A DNA stretch of 64,000 bases from Polytrichum commune (GCA_950295325.1 OX485804.1:22258001-22322000); one strand, 5' to 3'; positions 31,091-44,729 are shown, counted from the stretch's first letter. A program made the numbers and translations. The notes: generated by a model from the sequence alone, not told the origin.

Positions 31091-34000
31091 GTGCATACCC
31101 AAGAATGTATGCAATCCCTGATCTCTTAATTTCTTACAAGATACTACATGCCCTAAAGGTGCATTTGCTTCTCATGTCAATGCAACCTTCATTTTCTTGT
31201 TCAACACCAAAAAATTGCTAAAGTTACCCTTCATGACCATTTGGACATGTTTTTGGGTAAGTGCACCCCCTTTTTCCAAGACCACAAATCAACAATGCAA
31301 TGATCTTCAATGATCCTCTTCAATTTGACCAACAATCTTATATCAATATCCACTCCCCCACCCCACCACAATAGTCACAAAAGCTTCAAAAATACTTCAA
31401 GGATGCATGAGCGTGCTCATGTGCTTGCGCATGAGCCACAACTCTCATTCTTTGAGGCATGACAATCACAAACTGAATCGTAACCTCAATAAGCAAAATA
31501 CAAAAATCAAAACCAAGTTAAAAACAACGTAGATAGAAAACTTGAATCAATGAACAACACTACAAATAAGCCTCAACTTGTCCCCTAGGGTCCCAATGTG
31601 GTCCCAACTCCAATTGTTGTATGGCCTTCCGTTTGCAAAGAGACAAAAGTCTTGCCACTTAGCAACCTCCCCCCCCCCCTCCCCTTGCTCCCAACAATGG
31701 CCATTTTCCTTTTACACTAAATGTCACCATAGAATTTTTGCTAATTAGTGTGGCAACACACTACTTATTGTGGTTTGTGGATTTTGGCATGAAAATTTGT
31801 GGAGATGCTCAACTATTGAGTTGTTCCCATCAAGTGGACCACGCATGCATTTTGCTCGTTTTCTAGGTGATTATGATTGGTCAAGGGTATTTTGGGGGAC
31901 CAAAACATGGTATTTTCATGTGCATCCCTTCCTTCAATTTTAAATTTCAAAGGTTTATTATTCATGCCCATTTTCCCCTTGAAATAGCTCATCTTCCATG
32001 TTTCAAGATCTTACGGATAAATCCCATTTTAACCTCAAAATTTGTCCATGAAAATTCCACAACCAACATTCAGTGAAATAAACTCAAGCTTTATAGCATG
32101 ACATCAGTCTTTGTGTATGGTAATGTAAACACTAAGAAAACTCGTATGACTTTGTATAAATTCTCATAGACTCAAAGTTTGGGATTACATCCATAGTTTA
32201 ACATGCTTTACTTTACAACTAACTCCAATATACTCAAGAGATTTGACATAGCAACACATTGAGGGAAGAAAAAAGGGAAAGCATGCACTTTGGTTAACTT
32301 GTCACCAACAGAAAAATATTGTAAGGCTATAATTAGTTCCCAATATTTTATTTTTATACTTTGAAAGACTTGTTTCTATGTCCAAACTTGAAAACAATAA
32401 AAGACTTTAATGGCCAAATTAAGTTAGTGAAATTCACACGGTATGATAATGATTGACAAAATTTAGTCTTCCCTATAGTCATCCTAACATTGTCAATGAT
32501 GTGATTATGAGGCAACTAAACCTCTTTTTAATTCATTGATGATCGAGGAGTCGCTAAAAATTCCCAATAAATGATTGAACGTTTACATTGGATGGTGCCT
32601 AAGTGAAAATTTCCAAACTTGAGACACAATTTGTTGAAACCAAGACGTTTATCAACTTCTAGTATTGATCCTTCAAGGTTGTTGGCGAGTTCCTTAAATG
32701 TGACCTTGCATGGAATTAAAAACTAGGTGTTTTGCATTTGAGGAACCACAATGTCTTGATGTGTCAACTCTAGCATGCAAAGAGACAACATGTGTCTAGT
32801 GTCACATGTGACTCACACTGAATTGTGTCCAAAGCCACATGCAATAAATTTGGGCATGAAAAATATTCTCAAAAGTTGTCAATGTTCCAAGCCACTCATC
32901 CTTGGCTATTAGTCTTGTGAATTTCAATCAACACAAAGCAAAAGGAGATTATCCCATTCATTATTCAATGTTACCAGCTTCTCTTGAGACACCTCCATTA
33001 ATTCTTTTCACCACCTTCATGGCCCCAAATGCACATCAAAATAGTGATGATCTACCAATGGAGATGGATATTTTGAAAAACAAAAGTTTTGATATGGTGC
33101 AGACTTGTTACATTACATTTGCAAATTGGAGCATTATGAGCATGCTTTATATATTCTGCCCCACCGAAAGCCATTCCATTTCAACGTGACTACATAATCG
33201 ATGCTATGAAAGCTTCCACTCGAAATTCTAATATCCCTTAAGTTGTAAATAAATAATTGTCAATAACAGTCAGAGCATTTAGTGCACTTATTTTGAGAAC
33301 ACAAAATTCCCATTCAATTTGTTATTAAATTAGACAAATTGCGATCAACTTCTAAGTATCTTTTCTATCAAAACCCACCCGACTATTGTTGGACCAAAAT
33401 TGGGTCATCAAAGACTGTGTGTTCTCAGTATGCCACTTGAAGGATAAGTTACACTCAATTCCACATTGTAGTGCCATGGCGAGTTCAACAATTTCCATGT
33501 TACAAGGTATGTACTTTTATTTTGTGTCACATCAACTTTGCTACAAGTTTTGGTCAATTGTGTTGTGACACGTGGTGTTGCCGCTCCATGATTGAATGAA
33601 ATCATTTTGAAGCTTCCATGGTATAATTTGGAAGTATGAACTAGGATTTAAGTATATTTGGATTCAAGCATGAATTTTGGACAATTCCAACTGCCAATGT
33701 CATGTACACTAGATCGCAAAACTACACAAATATGATGGTTGACAAACATGAAATACAAACATTCAAAATTGTAATTGTTGTTGTTGTCGCCGTCCCCACA
33801 AGTGCACATCCCTTATTATTTGCAAACAAGTGATTTGTCCAAATATACTTAAATGTCAGTTAATAGTAATGAACATGGTATTGGAAAATCCACACAATGG
33901 TTGCATATCTCATCATCTACTTTCAACGGTCATTTGTGTCTTAGTGGTGAGGTTGCCTAAAACATTCACAAAATCAAAAAAGTTGGAAAGTGTCACCTAA

Positions 34001-36166
34001 GCAAGATTTTGTTCCAAATAACAAGAGATATATCCAGATAAGAGTAAGAAAGATCGTTCCTAGTCCCTTGCTTCCGATCGAAGTTAATTTCTTCTATACT
34101 TGACTGCAAATTATGCACATAATTGGCAACCTAACTGCAACCAAACAAGTCTATCGAACCCACAATTAAAAACTCTCCTTCCCTCCCCCTTCTCTCCTCC
34201 TATTTTAATCCTCTCACCCCTTCCAAGCTTATGACTATACAATGTTCTACGGAAAAAATAGAGGCATACAAGAAGAACAAGAAGAAGAGAGAGAAAGAGT
34301 CTTTAAGTTGCACTGATTTTCTTTCACTACATGGTTTTGTGATCCACTACAATGATAATGTTATAATGGATTTCTGATCCTTATTCATAGTTTTAAAAAT
34401 CATGTAGTGGAAAAGAACCAATGGTAAGATTCCACACTTCTTGTGGTGATTCTATCTTAGAGTTTCAAAGATTGAATTCTCGAGGACCTCGATTAAATTG
34501 GTATCAAAACCAAAATCGTAACACACACACTTGTGACGAAAAGTTTTCGCTAGGATGGCAAATAATGCAACTCATTCGCCTTCCTAATCACTACAAGATC
34601 ACGTGATCTTAACATTGGTAACATGTGACCTAGTCTCGACAATTAGACAATAACTGGCATTTATTATCAATTGCAAGCTCTTGCAATTTGCTACTCATAA
34701 CTACTTTAAGAGGTATGAGCATGTAGATAATGGATGTAATTGATGATTGCATTAAAGACTTAATCAATGTATTAGTACAATGTACAAGGCTATTGTAATA
34801 AAATTCAAAATTTCATTCATATTATAACAATCACCATAAGACTATGATTACATTCTACTGCTAAAGGTGTGCCAAAGCAAAATGGCCCCATGATCATCTA
34901 CAACAATTGAGTTTCATTTAAAAACTCACTAAAGATAATTGACATCTTTTGCGATAAGTTTGACATTACATATGTAGAGTTAAGATTGCACACACATGTT
35001 TTCAACTGTCCACGTGTCCAAGATCAGAAGATGATAACGTCAGTACATATGTTGATATCATCGAGCAACGATGAATGCCTGGACAAAATACATGCCTTGA
35101 CCTTTAGGGATTGAGGTGACCTTGGCTTTGAAAAGAGGAAAAAATGGAAATGAGTTACTCCAAAACTCTTGGTTACGGATGTGGTCCATTGCCAATGAGC
35201 TTTAAAAATGTTTCAAATTTGTGCAAGGTATGGATCCCAAAATCTCAAGATCTCAAACGTTTGTACATTGAAATTCAATCTCTCTTCATGACAATCATGC
35301 CAACATCATGTGTTATGTCCACATATAGTACTTGGGTACGAATCCGATCTCGGCATATGCATATTGTGATGCAAGACAATCATGAATCAAGACCTTAGGG
35401 CGGATATGTATTTACCTATTTCTTTGCTTATTTATTAAGTTTTCCCCCTTGTACTTTCCGTGAAGTTGGCCCACATTACATGTTGAAGTTTATACGTACA
35501 ATGAATGCATTTGTGAATCCATGTGTCCAAAATATACACATTCGGTTTCCGATCTCCGCAAGACTCGCGACCGTTCTCTTTCACGATATCCAAGTTGCCC
35601 GTATGTGTGTGTACTTTATAGACTCGTTGTGATCATGTGAAAGATTTCAAGCACAATCTTCCAATTTTGAATGCGGTATTCCAATTTGCGTTTCTAGTGT
35701 TGAATGTTACAAAACTAAGTATCTAACCAACTAACGACCCTTTATATCCAACACTATGTACCACATTTATACATTTGGGGGCTTCAAACGAAGAAGGTGG
35801 TAAGTTACATAGTGATGGATCTAGATTATGTGTTGGTGTTGGATATGCCCACTTTACATCTAGAATAAGTAAACAAAATCATGGGTTCACTTTTTACGTT
35901 CATCTAGAAATTCACTTATGAAATTGGGAGACCTAGGGTGGTCGTAAAACAAAGGAATTCAACTATATTTTTGGACTTGTTTGTGGTGCTAGTGATGGCG
36001 CATCATGTTGACAACATGAGAAAACAAATGTTCAATTGAGCTTGGACTATTTGGATGTTTGAAAATATTCCATGGAGACATTTCGATTTATATCCATCTA
36101 TGAGCATCGATGTTGTGGTAAGACATCTATTTAGAAGCATACAATTAGGTTTGTATAGGCAATTTG

Positions 36167-36517
36167 GGGCTAGTTCACATGAGGTCACAAGTCCCAACAC
36201 AAAAGCAAAGTCCCAACATTTGAGCCTAAAGAAACCATTAAAAGAAGGTTAATTCTCATGAAAGTTAGATTTTGATCATTTCACGCAAAAACATTTACGG
36301 GACTTGTGTTGAGAGCGGGATCTAGCTTTTTGCTCAACCCAATTCTCAACACAAGTCCCAAGCTTCACCTCCAAAAAATGTTGCCATATAAGCATCCATG
36401 CCAAACTTGGCACTTAGGACTTAGAACCCCATGTGAAGTGGTAAGTCCCAACTTTCCATGCCGGTATTGGCATCAAGTGACTTGGGACTAAGGACTTGGG
36501 ACCGTGTGAACCAACCC
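36167..36517. mobile_element. MITE-like inverted-repeat element (about 350 bp)
   Basis: The left end reads GGGCTAGTTCACATG and the right end reversed reads GGGTTGGTTCACACGG. Both are followed by CAAGTCC blocks. The interior repeats CAAGTCCCAA-type text several times. No ORF and no clear target duplication are visible. The ends resemble those of 55238-55766. Confidence 0.5.
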
Positions 36518-36830
36518 TTAATTATCGTGATACTTGTTTCATTCATTGTATCACTAGGCCCAACCATATATAACGAGTTTTCATCCACTATACACACAAG
36601 AAAAAATAAAATAAAAATGCATACGAAACACGGTAGCATCATAGTCCAAAAGTTTCCAAAAGTATCCAATTCTTAATTATTGACTAAAATCTTAATGTTA
36701 AGGTGCCAATATTTACTTGATCCAAGCATTAGTCGTTGTATGACAATGATGTGCTATACCTTGTAGAACATATCTTTAAGTGGATCTACACTTTTTGGAG
36801 GTCTAGAATTTGTCCATGACAATATTTCTC

Positions 36831-36866
36831 GTATGTATGTATGTATGTATGTATGTATGTATGTAT
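36831..36866. repeat. (ATGT)n microsatellite
   Basis: About nine perfect tetranucleotide units. Confidence 0.92.
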
Positions 36867-37213
36867 GGTTCATGTGCATCATTGTTTCGGGTAAATAGGA
36901 AATTTGCCCAACAACATGCAACTAGGTTTGTTTAGGCAAATTTGTTCATGAAGTTAGCTACCCTTTTTATTCATTCTATGGATTGTATCCTTTGCACAAA
37001 CGAGTTCCTAAACCCAATGTCAACTATGTGTAATGAAACAATACATGCATTCAAAAACATGTGATTTCACTTAATTTGGTATTCCCAAAATCATCCAATT
37101 TTACTTTTATCTATCTATATACATGCGTGTCTTATGGTATCTTACGAGAAGTGGTGGCCGTTTAAAGACCCGCTTAACTTAATACTTCTAACTCTCTTGA
37201 TGTTGGCCTTTCT

Positions 37214-37255
37214 CCAACCCCGGTTAGCAAGCCGGGAAGGTCAAACCGGGGTTGG
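37214..37255. repeat. GC-rich perfect hairpin
   Basis: Twelve-base arms CCAACCCCGGTT and AACCGGGGTTGG are perfect reverse complements around an 18-base spacer. It stands out from the AT-rich surroundings. Its function is unknown; it may be a transposon relic. Confidence 0.8.
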
Positions 37256-38355
37256 AGTCACATGAAGACTTGTCGGTTTCTTCGGTCTAGTGAGGCTATT
37301 TGCCAAGGATTTGCTTATCAAGGGGAGCTTGGGTACTTTGTACTCTCACGAGCATATGATGATGGGATTCATGCATGGCTCTCCTTGTATTGCGCCAACC
37401 CTTGTGAATGAGAATCATCCTTGATTGAGTACCTACAATAACTACGTGTAAGAGAATCCAACCAAGCATTTGAATTTGGTATTAGTGGTCTCATTGAAGT
37501 TGTTTCATTGTTGTTGGGTCTTGTTGGTCATTGAAAACATGATTTCAACAAATTTTAGCATGTAGATTCTAGATAGTGTATGGATATATATATATATATT
37601 ATGGGTTTCAAAAGTGTTTATTGTAGGTGTGTCGAAAATCAAATTCAACAAAGATCTCTTTTGGATAAGGGTTGTAATGACAAGGTGCAGTTATCATACT
37701 TTTGCACTTACATATGGACTTTGCACAATCACTACGGTGATGACACATGTAAATCCTATTTTTGAGCATATGAACACATGTATAATATTGATAGTAGTAG
37801 TAATAATGATAATAATAAATGGGATATAGTAATTGAAAATGGTCTTTAAAGGTCTCCGTTTGTCATTTTTGGACACCATTTGAACAAAGTATGAGAATTT
37901 AAAGTTTGAATTATAGGTGTGGATGAAAACTGACCACAATAGGTTCCTCATGGTCAAACCATGTGCGTTTAAGGAGAATGTTTTTTTAGGGATCGCTTTT
38001 GGGTAAGATTCATGCAAGTACATGTAATTACCATACTTTCTCACATCATTCCATATATTGCGATATCATGACATGTGTAAAAAATCCTATGATTTTAGTT
38101 CATGTGAGCCAATGAGTTGTGTTCTTGGTCCTTAGTTCAACATCAATTTACGGTAAATGCTTATTGCCCTCTTGTGAACCACGGCACCTTCCAATAAAAC
38201 AACCTTATGAAGTAATGATAATGATAGTTGACAATGCTAATCCATGTTGAATGGTTGGCGATGTGTTATCACTTCTAATTTTTTCACATAGTATAAATGT
38301 GCCCTACGGAGGAGTTGCATCATTTGAGTGATGAAATAGCGTGGATTTGAAAGTA

Positions 38356-38714
38356 CACTAAATAGTCCTATTGATATGGGCCACGTAAAGCTTCTAGAGC
38401 CCACGCTAATTATCATAATTAGAATTAGTGCGGATCATATTAGTTTTCAAACCCACGCTAGATCTCCAAAGAAAATCAGTGTGGGTCATACCAATTATTG
38501 TTATAGAAAAGGGAATGTGGGTGATTATTTGCTTTTGTGGTACTTTTGATGTAAGGTAACTTCTTTATTTTATGTAAGGTGTTGGTCGGAAGTCTTCATG
38601 AAGACTTAGGGGAAGACCCATGGTCTCGGACCCACAGTAAGTCCACCTTGACTAGAAAACTAGGGTGGCCCACCCTAGTTTTTCACCCACACTAATAGGA
38701 CTATTAGTTTAGTG
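38356..38714. mobile_element. Short element with CACTA...TAGTG ends
   Basis: The left end reads CACTAAATAGTCCTATT and the right end reversed reads CACTAAACTAATAGTCCTATT, a match apart from a four-base gap. The interior has repeated CCCACGCTA/GTGTGGGT blocks in both orientations. The termini suggest a CACTA-type non-autonomous element, but the 3-bp flanks (GTA and TTC) do not form a target duplication. Confidence 0.5.
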
Positions 38715-40064
38715 TTCAATAATTCGTAAGGTCTTCTATTGTCCTTCACAACAATCCCTCTGCGAACAAAATCTTTCATTTGTGCTTGCTTCCTCAAGAA
38801 GCTAGTGTCACGCTATTATAATGTCCAATCATTAGACGTTGTGTAATTATTGTAGTGTTGAAAACATTCAAGGAAACGAAAGGGATGTGTACATGACACT
38901 AGAGACTCTACAATTCCATTTTGCTCCTAACTTAGGGTCAAAAGTTTCGTCACTTGCAAACAACTTGCCAAGGTAACCCGATTCCAATGATGAGAGAGTT
39001 TCACGTGAGGAAGGTGTGCCCCTCCGCTCACCATGACAATCTGTGCTTTCCTTTACGTAATGATGTGCAACCATGTTTGAAGAAAGAGCTCCTTCTTGCC
39101 TAGGGGTGCTTAGCCTTGGGCCACGTAGGCGAGTCAACGAGAAAAACCCCATGGTCCATGAACTCCGTAACTTGCATGAGAGGAGAGGACATCACCCATG
39201 CATTCATGTGTAACTTAATAGGCAAAACAAAGGAGGTAACTTAAGAATAAATGTCTAGTATCAAAGTGCCGAATGATTCATGACGAGGAATTTAACATGT
39301 CTTCGAAGGGTACAATTCATTATTGGAATTCGAAAGTACTCGTCCCTGGGCCGGATCGTATATATGTACGTGAGATGTTGGTGTTGTGATCTTCTAGGGA
39401 GGTTAATATGAACTTCTCCAAAAGGGGGAGAGATGTGAACACAAATGTTAGATATTGGGAGCATCGTCCCATTACCTTACGTGGGTGTAAACTCTATGGA
39501 ACGACACATTCGGGGGTGGAAAGAGGCAAATGTGATAAGGACTAACTTGAGTGCAATGAGGAAAAGAGGGAGAGTGTGGTGACCACCGTGCCTTAGAAAG
39601 CGGAGGTAAGGACAAGTGGGAGGGAAAATGAGAAACATATAGCCTATATGGGACACCTGATATGAGTAGATAGAACTTTGGCATTCATCGAGTTACGATA
39701 ATTTTTAAAACAATTATAATACCTTGTAAGTTTTTTTCTAACAAGAAGAAACTCAAATTCATCCCATCATCAACCAGTTTGCTATAGTGCCATGGCAACT
39801 TTGGTGTCAATTATATCATTTGAAGAATTATAAAAAAGAATTGATAAATTTTGTCATTGAAAACCTTTTTTTTGTAAAGGATGATATAATATAATATTCC
39901 CTATATCAACATTAAATTTAATCGTTTGACAATGATTTGCCTAAACTGCCCTAAGACGGCAATAACTTTAGCTTTGGAGGCTTGGGTTTGTTACATAAAT
40001 GCTATACAATCTCATTTAAGTCACACGCATGTTTCACAAAAGTTAACTTATCATCATTTTCATG

Positions 40065-40180
40065 GATGTGTAACATACGGATAAATAAACAAGGTCATAA
40101 GTTATTGCGATCCCGTTTTGACCCAAGATAATTTGCATGGGTAGTCGCGAAGGTAACCAAATTGCATATATTAATGTAGA
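40065..40180 (-). repeat. Inverted relative of the 10990-11110 repeat
   Basis: Read on the minus strand, it shares ATATGCAATT..GGTT, CCCATGCAAATTA, CTTGGGTCAAA and CTTGTTTAT-type blocks with 10990-11110. Confidence 0.6.
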
Positions 40181-40182
40181 TG

Positions 40183-40262
40183 CCTAAGGGTTAGTTCCGT
40201 GTAGGCCGCCAACCCACTAGATTCTGGTGGGCTAGCAGCCTACATGGAAACTAACCCTAAGG
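40183..40262. repeat. Near-complete 80-bp foldback hairpin
   Basis: The arms CCTAAGGGTTAGTTCCGTGT and (reversed) CCTTAGGGTTAGTTTCCATG pair, followed by AGGC. The inner part, GCC-AACCCAC-TAGA against GCTAGCCCACCAGA, continues the stem almost to a small loop. It could be a minimal MITE or a small-RNA precursor-like hairpin. Confidence 0.6.
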
Positions 40263-41440
40263 GGCTTCACAATCTCAGATGATCCATGATAACATTTGTT
40301 TAAAGTTCAATAGTTAAAATACTCTAGCAATGTGGTTAGATCTCATAGATACCATTGTGATGACTACATAATATTGTTGATTTAGAAACATTTGTTTATG
40401 AAACTTCTTGTTTTATGGAATAAGAAGTTGTCCAAGTTATGTGCTTTCATGTTGTGAAAATGCTTGGAGCAAATGTGATTGCATGTAGGAATGAAAGGTA
40501 AACTTTTTATACATAGTAAAACATTCAGAAAAGTCTAAAATAGGGGGAAGGGTCAAGAGGGATATTAAGTCATCCTTTGTGTATCGTATCCTTATAGAGT
40601 AGAGGAGAAGTGTTATTGAAAGTGTTATGTGGCCATCAAGAAATGACATTATCTCGAGAGTGAAGGTGGATGGTATTGGTTGTATATATACATATGATAA
40701 CTTTATTTATGAATATTACTTTTGTCAAATAATATTTACCGATGACTCGAGTTTTATATTTATTGGCTATTTTGTTGCTTTTTGTATAACTTTATTATTT
40801 TACTAACATATAGTCATAGTCTTGGAACTTACTAGAGCTTCTATAAACACAATGTATATTAGAGCAAGGAAGACCCAAAGAAGGCATTATGTAGGAAGGA
40901 AGGGGTAAAAGGAGCGAGAGTAAAGAGGAGAGGGAGAGGGGATTTATTTACTCTAGATATATTATTACATATATTTGGTCGTAGTTTGGTTGCCAATTTT
41001 GTGCAAGCTTGCACTCAATTAGAGAAGGAATTAGCCTTGGCTGGAGGTGAGAGACCCACGTCACTAAGGCGACGTGAACGCCTCCCACGTGGTCGTGAGC
41101 TAGGAAGATCTTGGCCGTCGATTACGACTAACAGATCTAAAGTCTCTTATGTTGCCCCAACTTCTGGCTTTTTCTTCCCCTTGGTTAGAGCTTGAAAAAC
41201 TTCATGTTGGATGAAATCTTCACCTCCATCCACTCATGAATCTTAGATGAATTTTTCCAAACTAAGTCCTTCATTAAAATGACTTGTGGATAGATGGTGC
41301 CAACCGTGCGCGGGGGGGGGGGGTGGTTCAAACTTCTGCCCCTTCCTTCGGAAAGGTAGAACCAAGGGTACTAGGCATCAACTCCAAGTTGCTTTTGATG
41401 ACCAACCTTCAAATAAAATGAAATTTAACCAGTTGTATGA

Positions 41441-41529
41441 GAGCATTTGTGTGGGATTTTAAAGGTTTCCAAAGGGTTTTTGAAGTCCCCAATGAAGTTC
41501 CCAACCTTCAAAATCCCACACAAATGCTC
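41441..41529. repeat. 89-bp inverted-repeat hairpin
   Basis: GAGCATTTGTGTGGGATTTT then AAAGGTT at the left pairs with its reverse complement at the right, with one mismatch over 27 bases. The remaining spacer is about 35 bp and partly self-complementary. It is MITE-like or a potential small-RNA hairpin. Confidence 0.7.
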
Positions 41530-43301
41530 ACATATGATGGGATGAACAATCAACCCCTTCATCTTGCAAACATTGATTTTTCAATTGCGAGCTTTCATCT
41601 GTCATAAGTTTCTTTTTCAGGCTACCCGAGAAGTTTCGTAAATTATAGGACATGGCTTTGTGAATGAATAGCTTGGATGTGGTCTGCCCACGACCACACA
41701 CCCTTCATTCACATTGCCTCAGTGACATGGGTGAGAGTTTGGGCATGATAGATTTACGATGTTGCAGTTACTCTCACTTCCTAAGTAATTTTTGATTTTA
41801 GATTCCATTCATTCATGATACTATTTATTTACAAAAATGTAAGGATTTAAAACGTACCAAAGTTTGTTTGAATAATTGGCATGGATTTCATCCAAATTTC
41901 AGTCATCCATGAAGGTGTTTGTATTCTCATTTGTAAGAAGTGTCATTAGAAAAGGTTATTATTATGGCATAAAATATCATATGACACTAAACACAATATT
42001 CAGTGTAGTAGGAATGATTTTTTTATACTTTATATTCCTTGAATATCATATTGCTTCTTGCATGCCTATGCTATTTTCTTATAAAACATAGTCACAATGT
42101 CTAATAGGCCAATGTAAGACCCAAAGAAGGCACAAGGTATGAAGGAAGGAGGAGAGAGAGAGAGAGAGGAGGAGAAAGGTCAAATTTGTTATGGTTTCGT
42201 TAGATTACTGGATATTGTTGGGTTGCCAGTTTTGTGCACAACTTGCATTCACTTTGAAAAGGAATTAGCCTTGACTAGAGGTGAGGGTTGGGAGTTGATT
42301 TCTTGACCTAATATGGATATCTCTTCTTAATTAGAGTAAGATCTTGTCGATTATGTATTCTCAAATAATTCTTATTATTTAAATGTTTTTGGCACACCCC
42401 CCTCCCCCTCCCCTACTAATGTATTATTAACTGATAAAACACATGTCATGTACATAATAGTTCAGATTAAAAAAACAACAACAACACTAAGGGAAAGTTT
42501 AAAGACAAAGAACCTCTAGTTCCAAGACTTTGTAAATGGACCTAAACTTAGACTCAAGATTGGCGACAGAGTACACTCTTACAAGCATTTCTTGTACTTG
42601 AGTTGGACAAACAAAGTTGACAGGTAAAGTGGTTTCATAGAAGTCCCACTTAAGTTTGACATGCTTTGGAACTAGATTAGGGAACCAAAGAAGTGCCAAA
42701 ATGAATTGGATTGTTGGCGAAGACTGAAAATTACAAGATCACATTAGGGTCCAAGTCCAAAGTAACATCAATATGAAATGCTGCTTTTTGTGACACACAT
42801 TTTCCATAGACATTTTATTCGTTTGGGCAACTCAAGTGAAACATGAAACTATAAACTCTAACTTTGTCCGGTATGCAAAACCAAACTTCAACTTGGTTTC
42901 AATGCATGTCAAGATTGAAATCATACGCTATTGAGAGGATTTGCGTTTTCATTGCCCAAGGTAACAAGGAGAGGTCACCACCTCTTGGAAGGTACTCCTC
43001 CAATGGCACACGGGTAGGACAATCTCATGATTAGGGGTTGTTCTTTCTTATAATTGTAAATCCCACGAACAAAGTCTCACTTCAAGATTCTTGAGGAGTT
43101 GCCCTATAATTTGTGGCGGAATTGCCTTGGTTGACAAATGCACTTTCAAATCTTATAGGCAAGCCGAACTTGGAGCTTGTATGACATAATGAAGGATGAT
43201 GCAATGTATATAAGGTAGGGGTACACAACTCTACGCTTAGTACATGAAACACTGGTTATCAATAGAGTTATCCGTAAGGTCCGAGTCAAAGAGGAACAAA
43301 A

Positions 43302-43714
43302 CCCCGGGGAGGTCACTCCATTGTCAAGTTGAAAACCACGTGTGAAAGAAGTTTGGTACCCCTATATTATATGCCATAGATAATTTTAAAAATTATGATT
43401 TTTTTTCTATATATACATATCCATTGATAATATCTTTTTTTTTATATTTTTATATTTTTAGTCATCTCCATTTTTTCTAGTAATTTTTTTAGTTCAATTC
43501 TGCGTCATTCTAGTTAGAAACAATATGTTTTCTAGAAAAAATAAATGATCAAATTTGGTTATCAAATTTTACTATGTAATAGATACCATGTATATGTACT
43601 CATAATTTTTTCTTGATAAAAGTTTGACCCATTTTGTTGATGCAACTTAGAAAAAATAGATTTTTTTCTTTCGCACGTGGTTTTCAACTTGACAATGGAG
43701 TGACCTCCCCGGGG
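43302..43714. mobile_element. Non-autonomous DNA transposon with long terminal inverted repeats (413 bp)
   Basis: The first and last 49 bases are inverted repeats with a single mismatch; the outermost 41 are perfect, starting CCCCGGGGAGGTCACTCC. The flanks AACAAAAC and GACAAAAC form a near-perfect (7 of 8) target duplication if the element is taken to begin one base in. The interior is very AT-rich with no ORF. The terminal sequence resembles that of 57407-57938. Confidence 0.82.
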
Positions 43715-44707
43715 ACAAAACCGTGGATTTGATCCTTCTATGAGAAAGCTTTATATCAAGAGCTCCTTAGCTCATCATGTATTGGAGTCTATTTTGAATG
43801 CAAATTCTAGGACCTCCTTTTTACACTTTTTGCACTCTGAGAGAAATTTAGGATCTACAATAGGGTAAGCACATGGGACTCAATATCCTAAATCTCGGAT
43901 TGGCCTATGTAAGGCTAGCTTGGTCCACCCTTCTTAGTAGGATAAGTTAACAAGCCGGTTTTGAATAACCTGACACCACTCCTTGCGTACCATAATTTAA
44001 GCAACAAGAACTCTTTGGGTGACTTTGTGTTAATTCTCATTAATTTAAGGATTTAGTTTACGAATAAGTCTAAGAAGTCATTGGACTTTAACTCTTCATA
44101 TCGAACTTTTGAAAGTCCAAGCTTGGAAAGTATGTTTGTAGACATTGTAGTGTGCTTGTTGAACTCTATACCACACTACTAACTTGTTTGCTCTAAAAAG
44201 GCTATGATTAAATGTCGACGAAAAAAAATCATCACTTCACTACCAACATATGAGTCCTTGGTAATCATCTTGCGTCACTAAAAGAATTACGTAATTCTAA
44301 CAATATGGTAGATTTGTATATTTTCCAGTGATGTAGCAACTACTAAAACTGCCAAACCCTAAATGATGTGATATGAGTGCTCTGATCTTCATCTTTAGGG
44401 GACCAAAAAGGCTAAAAATGCTCTAAGATGTGTTGAAAAATGACAATTTCAAAGGCTTTTGATGATTATTTACAAAACAAATTCGAGAGGCACCAACAAA
44501 GAATCACATCCATGCAGTAAAAGGCCATATTCAAAAATTATAGTCATAGAAACAATAACTTTGAAAAATCACCTCATTGTCCTTAAATACGCTGGTCAAA
44601 CTTGAATTCTACTTTGAAGAGGATTTTGATTGTTTAGAACACAACCACTGAAATAAAGTTTCAAACATCCACTCTCTATTGCACTTTAAAAACAAATGTA
44701 ATTTAAA

Positions 44708-44729
44708 TTATATATATATATATATATAT
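44708..44729. repeat. (TA)n microsatellite
   Basis: About eleven TA units. Confidence 0.88.
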
